From NCBI GenBank assembly GCA_027886175.1, contig JAJNNQ010000040.1, positions 22,340,001 to 22,404,000 on the forward strand: a stretch of 64,000 bases of DNA. Reading direction: 5' to 3'. Origin of the DNA: Phylloscopus collybita. Its lineage: Eukaryota > Chordata > Aves > Passeriformes > Phylloscopidae. The notes below the pieces were generated by a model. The model saw only the letters and a list, made by a program, of their open reading frames with translations. It ran no database searches and was not told where the DNA came from. Position numbers and translations under genes: made by a program. Below are positions 12,762-24,524 of the stretch, piece by piece. Every line of letters starts with the position of its first letter. Position 1 is the stretch's first letter.

Positions 12762-12833
12762 ATGGGCGCCGCGCGGGGCTCCCCCTGCGCCCAGGCGGCT
12801 GCGGCGGCTCCCCCCCAGCCCCGCAGCGCCTAG
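12762..12833 (+). other. Possible 23-residue upstream ORF
   Basis: An ATG at 12762 opens a 23-codon Ala/Pro-rich frame ending at TAG 12831-12833. It matters only if the transcript begins upstream of it. The sequence is typical of GC-rich DNA and shows no recognisable peptide. Confidence 0.25.
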
Positions 12834-12938
12834 CCTGGCCGCCCTCCCTCCCGCCCCGATTCATTTGTTGTTGTGCTGTTCTCTCTGCCTCCCTCCCTCT
12901 CCTCTCTCTGAACTTTTGTCACCGCGGCCGCTGCGCGG

Positions 12939-12968
12939 ATGAAGACTTTTGGCGCCGGGGACGCCTAG
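12939..12968 (+). other. Nine-codon upstream ORF (MKTFGAGDA) in the probable 5' UTR
   Basis: An ATG at 12939 opens a nine-codon frame that ends at TAG 12966-12968, 58 bases before the main ATG. It lies in a different frame from the main ORF. If transcription starts upstream of 12939, scanning ribosomes meet this ATG first, so it could reduce or tune translation. Whether it lies in the mature mRNA depends on the unknown start site. Confidence 0.5.
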
Positions 12969-13026
12969 CTCTCCCCGCCACCCCTGCCGCTGCCGTGCCC
13001 CGCGCTGTCCCCCGTCCCCGGCCGCG

Positions 13027-13384
13027 ATGCCGTTCCCCCTGCGGACCCTGGAGCCGCTGAAGCTGTGCAGGTTGGAAGAGGCCGGCGGGGATGGCGCGGA
13101 GCGGGGCGGCCCGGCGCCGGGGGACCACGCCGGGGCGGCGGAGGGGGGCGGCGGGCGCCGCCGCGGCGCGGTGCCGCTCTTCGGGACGCTGGAGCAGGTC
13201 AGCTCGTACGCGCTGGTGTCGCTGCTGATGCAGCTCTCCGACCTCTCCCGCTGCGCCGGCGACATCTTCGGCGGGATCCTCAGCGAGGCGGACTCCCTGT
13301 GCCACCGCAACGCCCGGCTCCAGCGCCGCCTCGGCGCCCTGGAGGAGCTGCTCGCCCGCCTCGACCACCGCAAAGTCAAGATCC
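13027..13384 (+). CDS. NHSL1: NHS-family protein, first coding exon (WAVE-homology domain); probably NHSL1
   Basis: This exon encodes 119 residues plus one base. Residues 1-14 (MPFPLRTLEPLKLC) match the 'MP-hydrophobic-x-R-x-x-x-P-x-x-L-C' start shared by NHS-family and WAVE proteins. Residues 15-50 are a Gly/Ala/Arg-rich linker. Residues 52-113 form an amphipathic helical segment (LMQLSDLSRCAGDIFGGI, then RNARLQRRLGALEELL) laid out like the WAVE-homology domain. In this family the domain is associated with the WAVE/Abi complex at lamellipodia and cell junctions. The ATG at 13027 is the first in frame, with an in-frame TGA at 12940-12942 and G at -3. The exon ends AAG-ATC-C before GTGAGT, so the junction is phase 1. 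The next codon would start with C, compatible with a 'PVSNLD'-type second exon as in NHS. NHS and NHSL2 start differently as I remember them, so NHSL1 is favoured by exclusion. WASF1-3 are less likely because of the long linker. The family call is firm and the paralogue is inferred. Confidence 0.85.
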
Positions 13385-13390
13385 GTGAGT
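13385..13390 (+). other. Splice donor of the first coding exon (GTGAGT)
   Basis: The open frame runs into ATCC|GTGAGTAG and meets TAG at 13390-13392 if unspliced. GTGAGT matches the strong U1 donor consensus and sits just after the end of the helical domain, where NHS-family first exons end. It leaves a phase-1 junction. Confidence 0.85.
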
Positions 13391-13920
13391 AGCACCCTTC
13401 CCCAGCGCTGCGAGCTCGTCCGGGACGGTGGCGGGGCGGCTCGGGGAGCGGGAGCACCGGCAGGACGGCGGCCGCCCGGTGGCGCGGGGCTGCTGGCGCG
13501 GCGGGCTGGGCTCTAGTTTGTGATTTATTTAAAAATAGAAAGGAAAGAGGGAAACTTCAGCATCCCCGTCTCTCTTTTCCCGTGCTCAGGGGTGGCGGCC
13601 GCCCCCGCTCCTCCCGGGCCCCGCCGGTGCCCACGGGCTGCTGTAGCGCGGCGCCGCTGATCCCCCTCCGGGACACCCCGGCCCCGGGCTCCGTCCCGGC
13701 GGCTCCGGCCCTGGATGTCGCCGGCCCGTGCGGGAGGGGCGGTGTCAGCGTGCGGGGCTGGTGGCTGCGGGTGTTTCCCCAGCGCTTCTGAGCGGCGGAA
13801 CCCTCGCTCACCGGGGAGAACGTGTCCGCAGGGCGGGCAGCGGGCCGCCAGCACCGGGAGCTGAGAGCGCTGTGATCCCGGGGGAGTTTGTTTGTGTGTT
13901 TATGCCGGGTTTGCGCTAGA

Positions 13921-16900
13921 CTTGGGATCAGCCGAGCTTCTGACAGTTCAGCCCACATGCCTGATTAATTCTTTTGTATGTGCATGGGAAGACCTCAGTG
14001 AATAGAAACCTGGATGTATTTTGCAGCTGGTTTTGTGTCTCACGGTTCTCTCGAGCTTCTGTTCTTTGTGCAGAGCCGATCTCAAACTTGAAGTCTCAAC
14101 TTCATAGGGAGCCCAGGCAGCAAGATGCAGATTCGGCCTCAGGTTCCTAAATAGTGGCAGCATGGGGAGGCTGTTTTTTGAGGTTTCTTTTGGAGCCTGT
14201 AAAGTGGGCCGTAGAAGTGACTAACTGTACACCTACACAGAGCTATAGGAAAAGGTGGTTGTTTTGGGGGGTTCTTCTGGTTTTAATTTTAATTTTTTTT
14301 TTCCCCGGGCCTGGTCCAGCTTTGGAGAAAGGATCCAGTAAAAATTGCATCTGGTCCATGAAGTTTTGTTTATGCGTGACCAAGCTCCCCACAGACAATG
14401 TGGGCGATGGCTTGCAACATCAGCTTAGCTTTCTCAATGTGCTGGAAACATTCAGGAACCCAGAGAATTGTGTTGCAACTTTTGTGGCAGCTGTATAAGG
14501 TGTGAGCCCAGCCTAAATAGGATTGTTGCTCAGAGACCACAGGCAGTTTTCTTTTGAATGGAAGTAGAAAAGCTTACTTTCCATATGGCACACTTATGAG
14601 CAAAATTGATAAGGAAGGCCTTTCAGAAATAAGATTTAAAGGGTATGAACCCTGTATGGATAACTTATCTGTTTCATTGCAGAATTATTCCTTATGGTGT
14701 ACTTGAGTATGTGATTTCTCTGAAGGAGGACACATTCATCATCAATATACAAATCCTGTGGTTCTTAAGTGTGAGGTTAAAGCTTTGTGCTAACAAGTTT
14801 TACTTTTTTTTTAGGTGCTTTATAGCTGAATGATAAAGTGAAGGACTATTCCTTCCTCACCAAGACAAGTATAACCTTTTCTGCCAACATAGTTATGTTA
14901 ATCTGGCGTGGCATGGTGCTGTCACACTCGAGATGCGAGTGTGTTATTACTGGGGATACCTGCAGTATAGTGGTATATTAAATTGATTGCCTGATAGGAA
15001 GCAATATTTATTTATCTCAGTTTAAATAGGATGCTAATGATTACCGTACATTGCTACAATGTATATGGGCAAGGCTGAAATAAGGCTACTGCTGTACAGT
15101 GCAAACCCTGAAATTCTATGTGTCAGACTCTTAGTGATTGTATTCTTTCTTAGTCATCCTTTTGCACAAATCATGTATTCATGAATTTTTGTTGTTGTTA
15201 TAACTCAGTTCTTTGGGCTAAGCCTGTTATTGCTTTTAATTTGATGGTCTTTGCTGTTGTCATTGTGATGCCCAAAACTGGATGCAATTCTTATGTTTGG
15301 CTTTCTCTGTTTGGTTTTAAATTCTTTGCTAAGTGGCATCTGTGCTGTTCATTCAGTTTTGCTACTTGAAATCTTATAGCTGCTGCTGTATTTGCTTTTC
15401 AAAGCATTTAAGTCTAAGAGAATTAACGATTATTTAGTTCTAATTTTGGGGGTTTTGTATTCGTTTGATTGTTTTTGTTGCTTTGGGATTTTTTTTTTGT
15501 TGTTTTTTTTTTTTTTGTTTTGTTTGTAAAGGAAGGTTATTTTATTTACCTCTTCAGTCCCTAGGAATTGATGTGTAGGCTGAGCATATTGACATAAAGT
15601 TGCACATAAAGCCGTGACAATTCTCATAGGCTTTCTAGATACTGCAGTCTGGTCAAGGAGATCAGGTAGGATGCTCAGTTGCAGTTAAGAGTCATGAACG
15701 TCTCTATAATACAAGCAGTCCAGGCTTGTCTGCAAATTTAACCCTGTTCCTGACATTAAAGGGAAGTATATGGAAAACAGAGAATGGTTTAATAATACTG
15801 TCTTTATTTGGGAACAACAGCAAGGAGGATTTTTCCTGCCAATTTTTGAAGCCTCACGGAGAAAGCTGTTTGCTGGTGCAGGACTGTAAGAACAACAAGG
15901 GCTATATAATTGCTTTCCCATTTACTAGATTTTTACTAATCATAAACCTTTTCTTGTGAGGCAGGTACTGTAAACTACTGCACCTTTTGTGGAGCTCAAG
16001 CACACACACAGGTGCAGCATGACGTTGTGTCAGATGACTTAAGTAATTTGCTCTTGCATTCAGGATGAGGGAATAGGACATTGTACACCTGCTTTTAAAA
16101 TCAGGGGTAATTTCTACTGGAATAAATGGCTTTTGTTCTCTTTGTGGGGCCTAGACAATAATTACCTCTTGCAACTGAAGGTCCCAGAAAAACTTTTGAG
16201 ATCCTAGCATGATGCTGTATGGGAAGGACCAGAAGAGGACTAGAAAACTTCAAACCTGGGTTACAACCACTTTTCGGGAAGTAGTTGGAGACTGGCAGCT
16301 GGCAGAAGATATGCTGTGTGTGTCTGTGGTGCTTGGGAAACTGCATACTCTGAAACTTTGGTGGGTTTTGTTTTGTTGTGGTTTTTAATTTTATTTTTTT
16401 TTTTTTAATTTTTGCATTATCATAGTTCTGTTTCAAAGTAAAGTTTGCATGCAGTACCCTTCAGATAACAGGGGTCCATCAGTGTTTGCTCCTCGCTGAG
16501 CATGGGCAGGGGTGTGAGGGAGGGAAAGCAGGCAGAACAAAGCTCTTCATCTTCAGTTAGTCACTCTCTGCAGTCATTGACTGTGCTTGCTGGTCTGTCT
16601 GTACAGTGTGTCCTTGGGTGTATGTAGGAACCATATGCTCCTAGAGCTAGATATTACAGTATAAATAGGTAAATGTGTCTCAGATGATCTCTGATGTTTC
16701 TCTTCTGTTACATATGCCCCAGTATTCTGTAGCGAATCCATTAATTCAAGGAGATCCATTCACTGCTCCACATGGGAGAGAACTCTCTGATATGGAAAAC
16801 TAGTTAAGGATGTGCTGTGGTGCAGTAGGTGCTATGTCTTTGCAACCCCAGAGTACTAGGGGTAAACTTCCTCATCTCTGGTATTCTGCCATGCCCTTCA

Positions 16901-19900
16901 GCTGGGAGGCCTCCTCTCTGAGGGTTTTGTACTGGTGTGCCACACATACCTGGAGAGTTTGATTTCATGTCTGCTTCAGGACTTTGAAGGTAGCTTTCAG
17001 ATGTATGCAGTCTTGGTGATGACTGAGTTTTCAGGGGTTCACTGAATGACTCTGCTTTGTCTGGTTTGGTTTAGCCCTCTTTTACTTTTTGTTTAGAGTG
17101 GTAGAGAAGTTTCTCGTTATATCCCCCCAACTGAGAAACTTGTGCTTGACTCCATTTCAATACCAGGCTATTTTTAAGGCCAATTAGTAAAATGCTTTCC
17201 TGACATGTATTTGAGCTTTGCATAATGAGCAGGGTGTTGTGCCACAAGAAGGGACATCAAAATATGATGAGACACAGCCTTATGGGCTGATGACTGGTTT
17301 ATAACTCATGGTGATGGGAGGCACAGTGGCTCAAGGTGATTTATAAAATTCAAGTGTAGTATGCAGTACTTGTGACCTTAGTTCAGCTGCACTAGCCACG
17401 TCTAGAAAATTAATTAGATTCAATACTTTTCTTAACAGTCTTTCATCAGGTTTTCATTAAGCTTATGTGTGTTGCTGTTTTGCATGATGTTTTGTCATAT
17501 GTTTCCAGCATCCAGCTGCCATAATGTGTTTTACACCACAGGACTTGCCTAACAGCTTTTTTGTTTTCTAGCAGTGTGCATCTGTAGCTGTGACCTACCA
17601 TCAGGTGATGTAGTTTTTCATCATTTTTGGTTCCTAAACGTCAGGGTGTGTGAGGACAACTGCCTCTTTGAAGTGATCAGAGCTCCTCAAAAGGCATATG
17701 ATGGCTGTAGAGAAATCTTGCATGAATTACAAGGCCAGCTCTTGGGAAATACTGTGGGGCCTTAAACAGTCATTGTTTTTGTAGGGCATGAAGAAGGACA
17801 TATTTTCCATTAATATTTGTCTTCTGCCATCTGCTGCTATTTATGCAAAAAAATGTTATTGCTGTTCTTTTCTGTAAATCCCAGTGATTTGACAGACTGG
17901 AAGGCTGTCCCTTCCCTCTTCTCTGCCATTTATTTTAAAGTCTTTCTGAAGAGATGATTTGTGAGCGATGCTGGGAGGTTAAACTAATGACAAGTTCTAG
18001 TTCAGTGTCTCCACTAGCAGGATGGGGTTTGGCCAGTTGCACCTCCTGTTTTAACAAGAAGAAACCAATTCTGTGGGAGGGAGGAAATACTACCTCCTAA
18101 TTAGTGTTGCTTAAAATCCTTTAGTACTTGCTTTTAAAGGCACAGCCTAATAATTTGATTTTGATGCACAATGGCTATACATATGTATGTGGTTGTTTTT
18201 TTTTTCCCTCCAAGTTTAAGCACATTAATGCAGGAGAGCTGGGTGTGTGGGGGGTATGGCTTTCTATTTGTCTGCATGATGGGAGGACAATCCAGTTTAC
18301 ACTTCATCTCCTGCTATTTTGTTTAGTAAGTATTTTCCACTCTTTGTGTGCAAGGCAGTACTGGAGCACATTTCCTGCTTTAGCTGAACAGGAAGCTTTA
18401 TTCAGCTTATTCCTAGGGAAACCCCTCCTCCATCCCAAGCCACCAAAAGTGAGCATTATTTGAGACAGTATCAGCAGTAGGCAAGAGATGAAGGGGCTGG
18501 CTGGCTTTCTATAGTTTCTGGTGTAAGGACAGAAAATACAAGGTATTCAACATCTTGCAGCAACAAGAAGAAACCTCCTTTAGAAAAAGGTTTAGGGATA
18601 AAAAAAAAAAAGTCAAGCAACACACACCCCCACAGAAGAAAACAAAACACACCACAACCAAAATCCCCAAACTAACCACCAAAACCACAGTGTGCTCATG
18701 AGAAAGCTTTGGTGAGAAAAGGGCAGGCTTTTAGGTGAAGAACTCTTGTTGTAGCACTGTTTGGGAGCTACAATTCATCCATGATTACAGATGCTTGAGG
18801 TGACTGCACTGTGGTACTTCTCTCTGTTGCTGTGCAATACGAAGATTCAACAGCTAAGTTCAACCATGTTTAACAGTTAATTCCTAAGTTCCCCCGGGGA
18901 AAGAAAAGAAGAAAATTTCTCTTTAACCCTGCTGTAATTATTCAGTTTGCTGCTCAGAAGCAATATAACTCTTGTTTTATTTAGCTAGTGCAAGACTAAT
19001 TATCTGTGGAAATTCAACCTGATCCAAAGGAGATTTCATTTGAAATAAGCAGGAAGAAAGTCTGAGTTAGAAAAAGATTTCCCATGGGGATGGTGGGCCA
19101 AGTCGTTGTCCTGCTGAGTGGCAAAGCTCCAGCTGAATTCAGTTTGATGAGGGTTTGGCTTGCAGTTCTGAAAACAGTTGACACTCTTTGGCTGAAATGT
19201 AGAGCTGCTTTGTACATTGCTCGGAACCCATTATACACCACCTACCAACATTTATTTCCGTAGAACTTATGATTGGCTTGATCATTCAGGAAAACAGTGT
19301 TTAGGAGAGGTAGTTAATGAATTAAACATACTTGTATTTAGTTGTTTTCAATTAGGATCTATTTTGAAGGTTGCTAGATATTTTAGGATGCACTAAAATG
19401 TCCTCAGAAGTTTCTCTTCCTGTTAGTATTGGCACAGTCTCATATTGGTTGAGTGCAAGCTAGTAATCTTGGTCTTGTGGGCTTCTCTCTAAGCTAATAT
19501 GAATCTCCTGCAGAAGAATAATTTTTTGGATGAGCCTATTAACAAACATAAAACGACACAGTGGAAAGCCACTGAAATTCCTCAAACCCTCTGTCCTGGA
19601 ATTTAAACCAGCCTCTAATCAACAGAAAGTGGGATCAGGCTTTCAAGGGGGGTTGGGAGCAGCTTGTCCGACACATGCTTAGTGTTTCCTGCATCTTCCA
19701 CTGAAGTGTTTGGTGCTACCCTCAGCCATCCAGTACTTCATTTAATGCTGCCCAGGCCAGATTCACCGTGGTAATTCCTGGCCTTTTCCTGTGTTTCTGG
19801 GTGAAGGAGCAGCAATTTCCCTTTCCTCATCTTCCTTTTTTTTCGCCTGCATGCTCAAATAAATGATAAAATAAATGATGGCATGTTCTTTGCTTCCTGT

Positions 19901-22900
19901 TATCCTGAGCACTAGTGCAGCAGAAACAGAAAGGGGGATTGGGAAATAGGAATTAAAAGACACGCATTGAAAGCTTGGCAATTATGCAAAGCCCCAGTTT
20001 CTTTTGTAGTCCTAAACTAGCTATCAGCAGGCGAGATCAAAGCTGTCCACCCTAACAGTTAACAAGATCAATTAAACATGCTAATTAAATGTTGTTCTTG
20101 GCTGTAGGTTAGATAGGAAACCTGCTGGTTGGATGGCAGTCTCCAGAAAGCCTGGATGTCATGCCACTTAAGAGACTAGAAGAAAATATTTTGCTACCTG
20201 TGGGTTTAGCACAGATTAATGTGGGTGGACTTTGCAAGCTGTTTGCACTTATATCCTACCATATTTTAGTTGGGCAGGGCTGCTTCTGGCTTCAGGCTGT
20301 CATGGTTTTTTTCTCTTTGTCATTTGTAAATTATGGCGGTTTAAGTTAGGTTGTTTTTATTTATTTATTTATTGGCCTCTTGTCCTTTAATCAGCTTTGT
20401 GCATATGAGATTTCATTGCCCTTTAAGAACTAGGAGTAGTTAGAATATAAATGTTTAAGGTCCAATGAATGTGATTGAGCTTAGGGCACTATGTAATCTG
20501 GAGGGAGGGTAGTTAACTCCTGCAGAGAGAGGCAGAACCAAGTAATTGCTTTGCTATCACTCTTCTGGGTAGTTACCCTGTTGAAGCCACTGGGCTACAC
20601 AGTTTTTAGGTTAAGACCTGATTATTATTTTTTTTTTAATTTCTTTCCTCTTATTTTCTCCTCTTCATTTTCTTTAGTAGTTTAGACTCCTCACTCACCC
20701 CAGGTGTGCTCCGAGCTGCCTCTCCCTGTTCTGAGGTGTGACAGTTGCAGTGTCTGCTCTGCACCTCACCAGCCATGTCACTTATTAAAACTCAGCATTT
20801 TGCCTTCCTCAAATAAAACACCCTCTGCAGTCCTGATAGTCAGTTGGATTGATGAGGAAGGAGGTGAGGAGACGGGAAGTAGAGACAGGAAAGGATGAAA
20901 TTTGATGGAGCTTCTGGCTTTCTCCTCTGAGACAGCCCCTCTCAGCCCTCTATTTCATAACCCCTTGGTATTAGCCCCAGTGTAAGGCCTTCCTGCCTGG
21001 GGTTGTGGCACAGTGGATAGCACCATAATAACTGAGTTTGCCCCTTTCTTAATTTTTATTGCTTCACTTCCAAACATGACCATTGCTCTGCTACAGGAGC
21101 AAGCACAAAACCATTTACACTGTTACAGTGATGGAAGTGAGACTATCAAGGGATTACTTGACATAAAAAACCCTCAAAAGAACTGACTTTAATGTGTATC
21201 TGTGGCTGAGTTCTTATAACTTTCAAATTTAAAAGACAGTTTAATGTTCCAGTAAATTCAATTTCCCTAATGTGAGTAGCAGTTCTTAATTTGAAATTTG
21301 ACATCTTGATAACAAGTAGATCTGTTAAGTTAGTTGATTGGACATTCCTTTTACTGTAATCAGGCTGTAGCCTGGCTAACCAAATTTTGATTAATCTAAG
21401 ATTGTGATTTTTTAAATTAACTTAGCTCCTACTTTACAGAGATTAGGACTAGAACAGCTGCCTCCTGAAGTATATGGGAACTATGGATGCTATCTGAAGA
21501 ACCGAGCCACTTAGTTTTTCTACTAGCACTAAATGCAAATGTTAATCATAATGGAAAAATGATAGTGATTTCAAGCATATTAAGTAATAGTGACAATGGT
21601 GGGATTTTTTAGCATTTTTTTTTCCGGTTGAGCAACCAATTGGAAAATGAAAACAAGACACTTCTACAGTATGTTTTAAATGGTAGTGTGTTGTACTTGA
21701 TTGCTCTTCTTTCTTCTTGGTCCTCCCAATTAATTTTTTTTTTTTTTTAGTATCAGAATGCTGGCTACAGAGGAGCTCTCATCAGCTTTTAAGTGGTGGG
21801 ATAAATATTGCCACTCACTATTTTTAATTTAATAATTTAATTTAATTTAAATATTGCCACTCACTGGCTTATATACATTCTTTGTGTCTGGCTGTTACAT
21901 TTGTAAAGTTTCTCAAAATCTTGGGTTTGAGTAGGAAAGCAAGCCCTGTCTTTCTCCTTGCAAATGGGGTATCTGTTTTTTGTTTTCTGCTTTAGTATGT
22001 TTTAGCTTTTGGCAGCAGATGGAGTTTGCTTACAGGAAGCTCAGCAGGACCCAAGATGAGTGATTTGTGGGTTATCTCTAGTGGCACCTTTTGTTCCTGC
22101 TGTATGGAAGGGAAGAGCTCCCAAGCAAGTGGTGTTGGCTTTCCCTTCCTGTTCAGTATCTAGTTCATGGGGAGTAACTGGATCTGCTTGGAAGGACTGA
22201 GAAACCAAGTGATGCTTGGCTAATGCAGTATCATTAAAAGTTAAAAAGAAAATATCAAAATGTTGTTAGCCACATTGTCCTTAGAGATGCTTAAAGCATT
22301 GTGAATTAGAAAAAAGAACCCAACTACCAGGAAATGGCAACACAACTTTTCATTAACTGTGGTATTTGATCTTCAATTTAGAACAAAGGTAGCACAAGCA
22401 AAGCTTGGTTGGTAACTCAGCAAAATCCATCACCCATTATTCTGGACATGATGCAAATAAAATCCTTTTTGCTCAAATACTGAATTATTTTCCCTCCCTC
22501 CAAGATATGTCCTAGACACTGAAAAATATTTCTTTGCAGAAGTCCAGGAACCCAAGAATTTCTGAAAATGACCACCCTTTAAGATTGAAGATACAATCTG
22601 TATCTTCAAGCTGTATATGAGCAATAATGCAATTGAGTACATGGTTATAGCCTCCTTTATACTATTTTGATTTGTAGTGTTGGAAACGTGGAGGCCTTCT
22701 TATGTGAAGATTTGGTATGAGGAAGAAAGAATGAAAATACAGTAATGGTCATAAATATGTCTTGGTGTGTTAGTTTAGATGCAATTTTCTAAAAGTTGTT
22801 TTCTGAGCTATTTCCTCATTCTATTAAAATAAAGATAGCTAGTCACTTATGTGGTTCCTCCTGCTAACTTTATTTTAATAATGTGTATGTGATAGGAGAT

Positions 22901-24524
22901 CGAGTATTTTAAGGTGTAAATATACTTACTATAAGCTCATTCTGCATGGCTGAATGCATGCCACAGGGAATGCCATGGTAGGAAACAGAAGGGTGATAAT
23001 GGAGTGAGAACTGAAAGGTTTTGTACCAGTTGCATTCGCGACCCTGTTGGAAACCCAGATATGGGAAACTGGTGTGGCAACTGATCTCCGTGGGGCCAAC
23101 ACCCTTCCTGCTATCTCTGGCTGCTGCCCTGGCAGTGGGGAGCGTGTGCAGTCCTGTTGGGCAGGCTGGGGCAGCCTGAGCCCTGCAGGGAGCAGTCCCG
23201 TGGAGGGGGGGCCCTGACCCCGCTGGGCTGCAGCTGGGCTCAGCCCCCGTTGTGCAACGTGAGCCGAAGTGGCTCTGCCTCTGCGCCTCTGAAATCCTGG
23301 GTGGCATTGCACAGGGTTTGCCTCCTCCTGGGGAGACAAGCATGACCATAACAAGGGTGGTTTCAATGTAAATACATTATTGCATACGTTGATTTTGAAA
23401 TTACCGTTGCAGTTATAATTATATAATAATTGCAAAATACGCAGAATTGTAATCTATAATCGTGATCTTTACCTTCAGGAAAGAGAGGAAAGCTGGAGAA
23501 AACAAGGCAAGTGTGAGTCAGTCCTCTTGCCCTGCCTTGTCTTGATGGTCAGTGGTAGGACGAGGCTGCCCTTCTCCAAATCTGGGTGGAGCGGAGGGAG
23601 ACTTTGCTTGCTTATCCCGAAGGAAGGTTAAACTGCAGTGTTGGCCTGTTTGCAATAACAAATTTCCTTAAAACATTAGGAAGCACTTACACAGCACAGC
23701 CACAATGCAGATCTAAGTGCGAGTTGGAAGGCTCTTTGCCCTGAGAAAGTCTAGTCGTAACACATATGAGTGAATCCAGAGGATGGTAATTTAGTTAAGT
23801 GTGGCTTAAAAAGGTCTGTTTTGAAGAACCCAAAGTTTCACAACAGTTATGGCCTTTTTTGAGGTCTAGAGGAAGAGCAGGTAATTAGAAATCCACAGCG
23901 TTTGCCTGAGGTGAAGAATACCACAAAAACATAGAGCTCTTGGTGTTTTTTAGTTTGTCATGTTACAAAAGCCTCTGTTTGTCCATATCTGTTACAGAGA
24001 CATTGTGTCTACTGGATGGTAATGAAGACTAAAACCATCTGCAGTGCTTATTATCTTGCCTGCTCCCACTCATTGCTGAGTTTGGCTTGAATTCTGTAAT
24101 TTTGATGTCCCCTCTGAAGAGTGTGGTATGTAACATGGGAGGGGAGTGCTCTTCAAGGCGTGTTGCTTTGACCCTGTTGCTCTAACTGGGCATGTTTTCC
24201 TCTCCCACCCCTTTTCCCAACACATGAAATACAGTAGCTTTTTCTTTACAAAACATTTTTTTTACTGTTAGTAACCTTGCTGACAAATTGTGAAGCTTGC
24301 TGCAGTCTGGGAATAGCTGCAGCTTGTAAAAGGTAGGATGAAGAGTGCGTAATTTAGCATTCTACATAGAGATAAAGTGCTGCAGGTTAACACATCAAAT
24401 ATTTAAATGATTTAAATGCATTGTGTAGTGCAACTGGTAGAAAAATGAATTAGGTCACGATAGACAAAAGCTTGTCTTCATTTGAGCTCCTGTCAGCTTG
24501 GCATGTTTGTGCTCCACTGGTTTT
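13921..24524. other. Intron sequence with low-complexity tracts, no exon seen
   Basis: Mostly unique AT-rich DNA. T/G-rich tracts lie at about 15440-15530 and 16355-16412, and an A/C-rich strand-biased tract at about 18600-18695. A duplicated 18-mer flanks an AT tract (21802-21865). A GC-rich islet lies at about 23090-23345. The segment at 19990-20130 looks like a conserved non-coding candidate (see findings). No coding exon was recognised. Confidence 0.55.
21802..21865. repeat. 18-bp direct repeats flanking a TTTAA-type tract
   Basis: TAAATATTGCCACTCACT occurs at 21802-21819 and again at 21848-21865. The sequence between is made only of A and T (TTTAATTTAATAA...). This fits replication slippage with duplication. 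Confidence 0.85.

Larger units (their letters stand above)
12600..13026 (+). promoter_or_regulatory. Probable core promoter and 5' UTR of the NHS-family gene
   Basis: The 430 bases before the start codon are GC-rich, with CTCCG and CTCCC repeats at 12678-12726, then CT-rich DNA at about 12880-12912, then GCGGCCGC at about 12924. No TATA box is visible. The segment carries two short upstream ORFs and has an in-frame stop at 12940, so the coding region cannot extend upstream within this exon. The start site may lie anywhere in this segment or further upstream. Confidence 0.55.
11905..13920. promoter_or_regulatory. CpG island covering the NHS-family promoter and first exon
   Basis: GC content and CpG frequency rise sharply near 11905 and fall back to AT-rich DNA near 13920. 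This is the only long CpG-rich block in the window. It contains GC boxes, pyrimidine tracts, the whole coding exon and the start of intron 1. No convincing TATA box was seen near the likely start region, which fits a dispersed CpG-island promoter. The transcription start cannot be set from sequence alone. Both strands are open for long distances here because GC-rich DNA contains few stop codons, so those frames are not evidence of genes. Confidence 0.85.

Noticed and set aside
11932..12864. A 310-codon open frame on the minus strand across the CpG island
   Set aside because: It is Arg/Gly/Pro/Ala-rich throughout, overlaps other long frames on both strands and has no recognisable domain. GC-rich DNA contains few stop codons, so long antisense frames are expected.
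12162..12942. Overlapping plus-strand frames of 169-238 codons upstream of the exon
   Set aside because: They are Pro/Ser/Leu-rich by-products of CT-rich promoter DNA, in mutually overlapping frames and without homology that I can recognise.
12861..13457. Minus-strand frames opposite the NHS-family exon
   Set aside because: They are antisense shadows of a GC-rich coding exon. The plus-strand frame has a recognisable domain and a good donor site, while these do not.
14925..14946. A short hairpin (CACACTCG / CGAGTGTG)
   Set aside because: An 8-bp stem is expected several times by chance in a window of this size.
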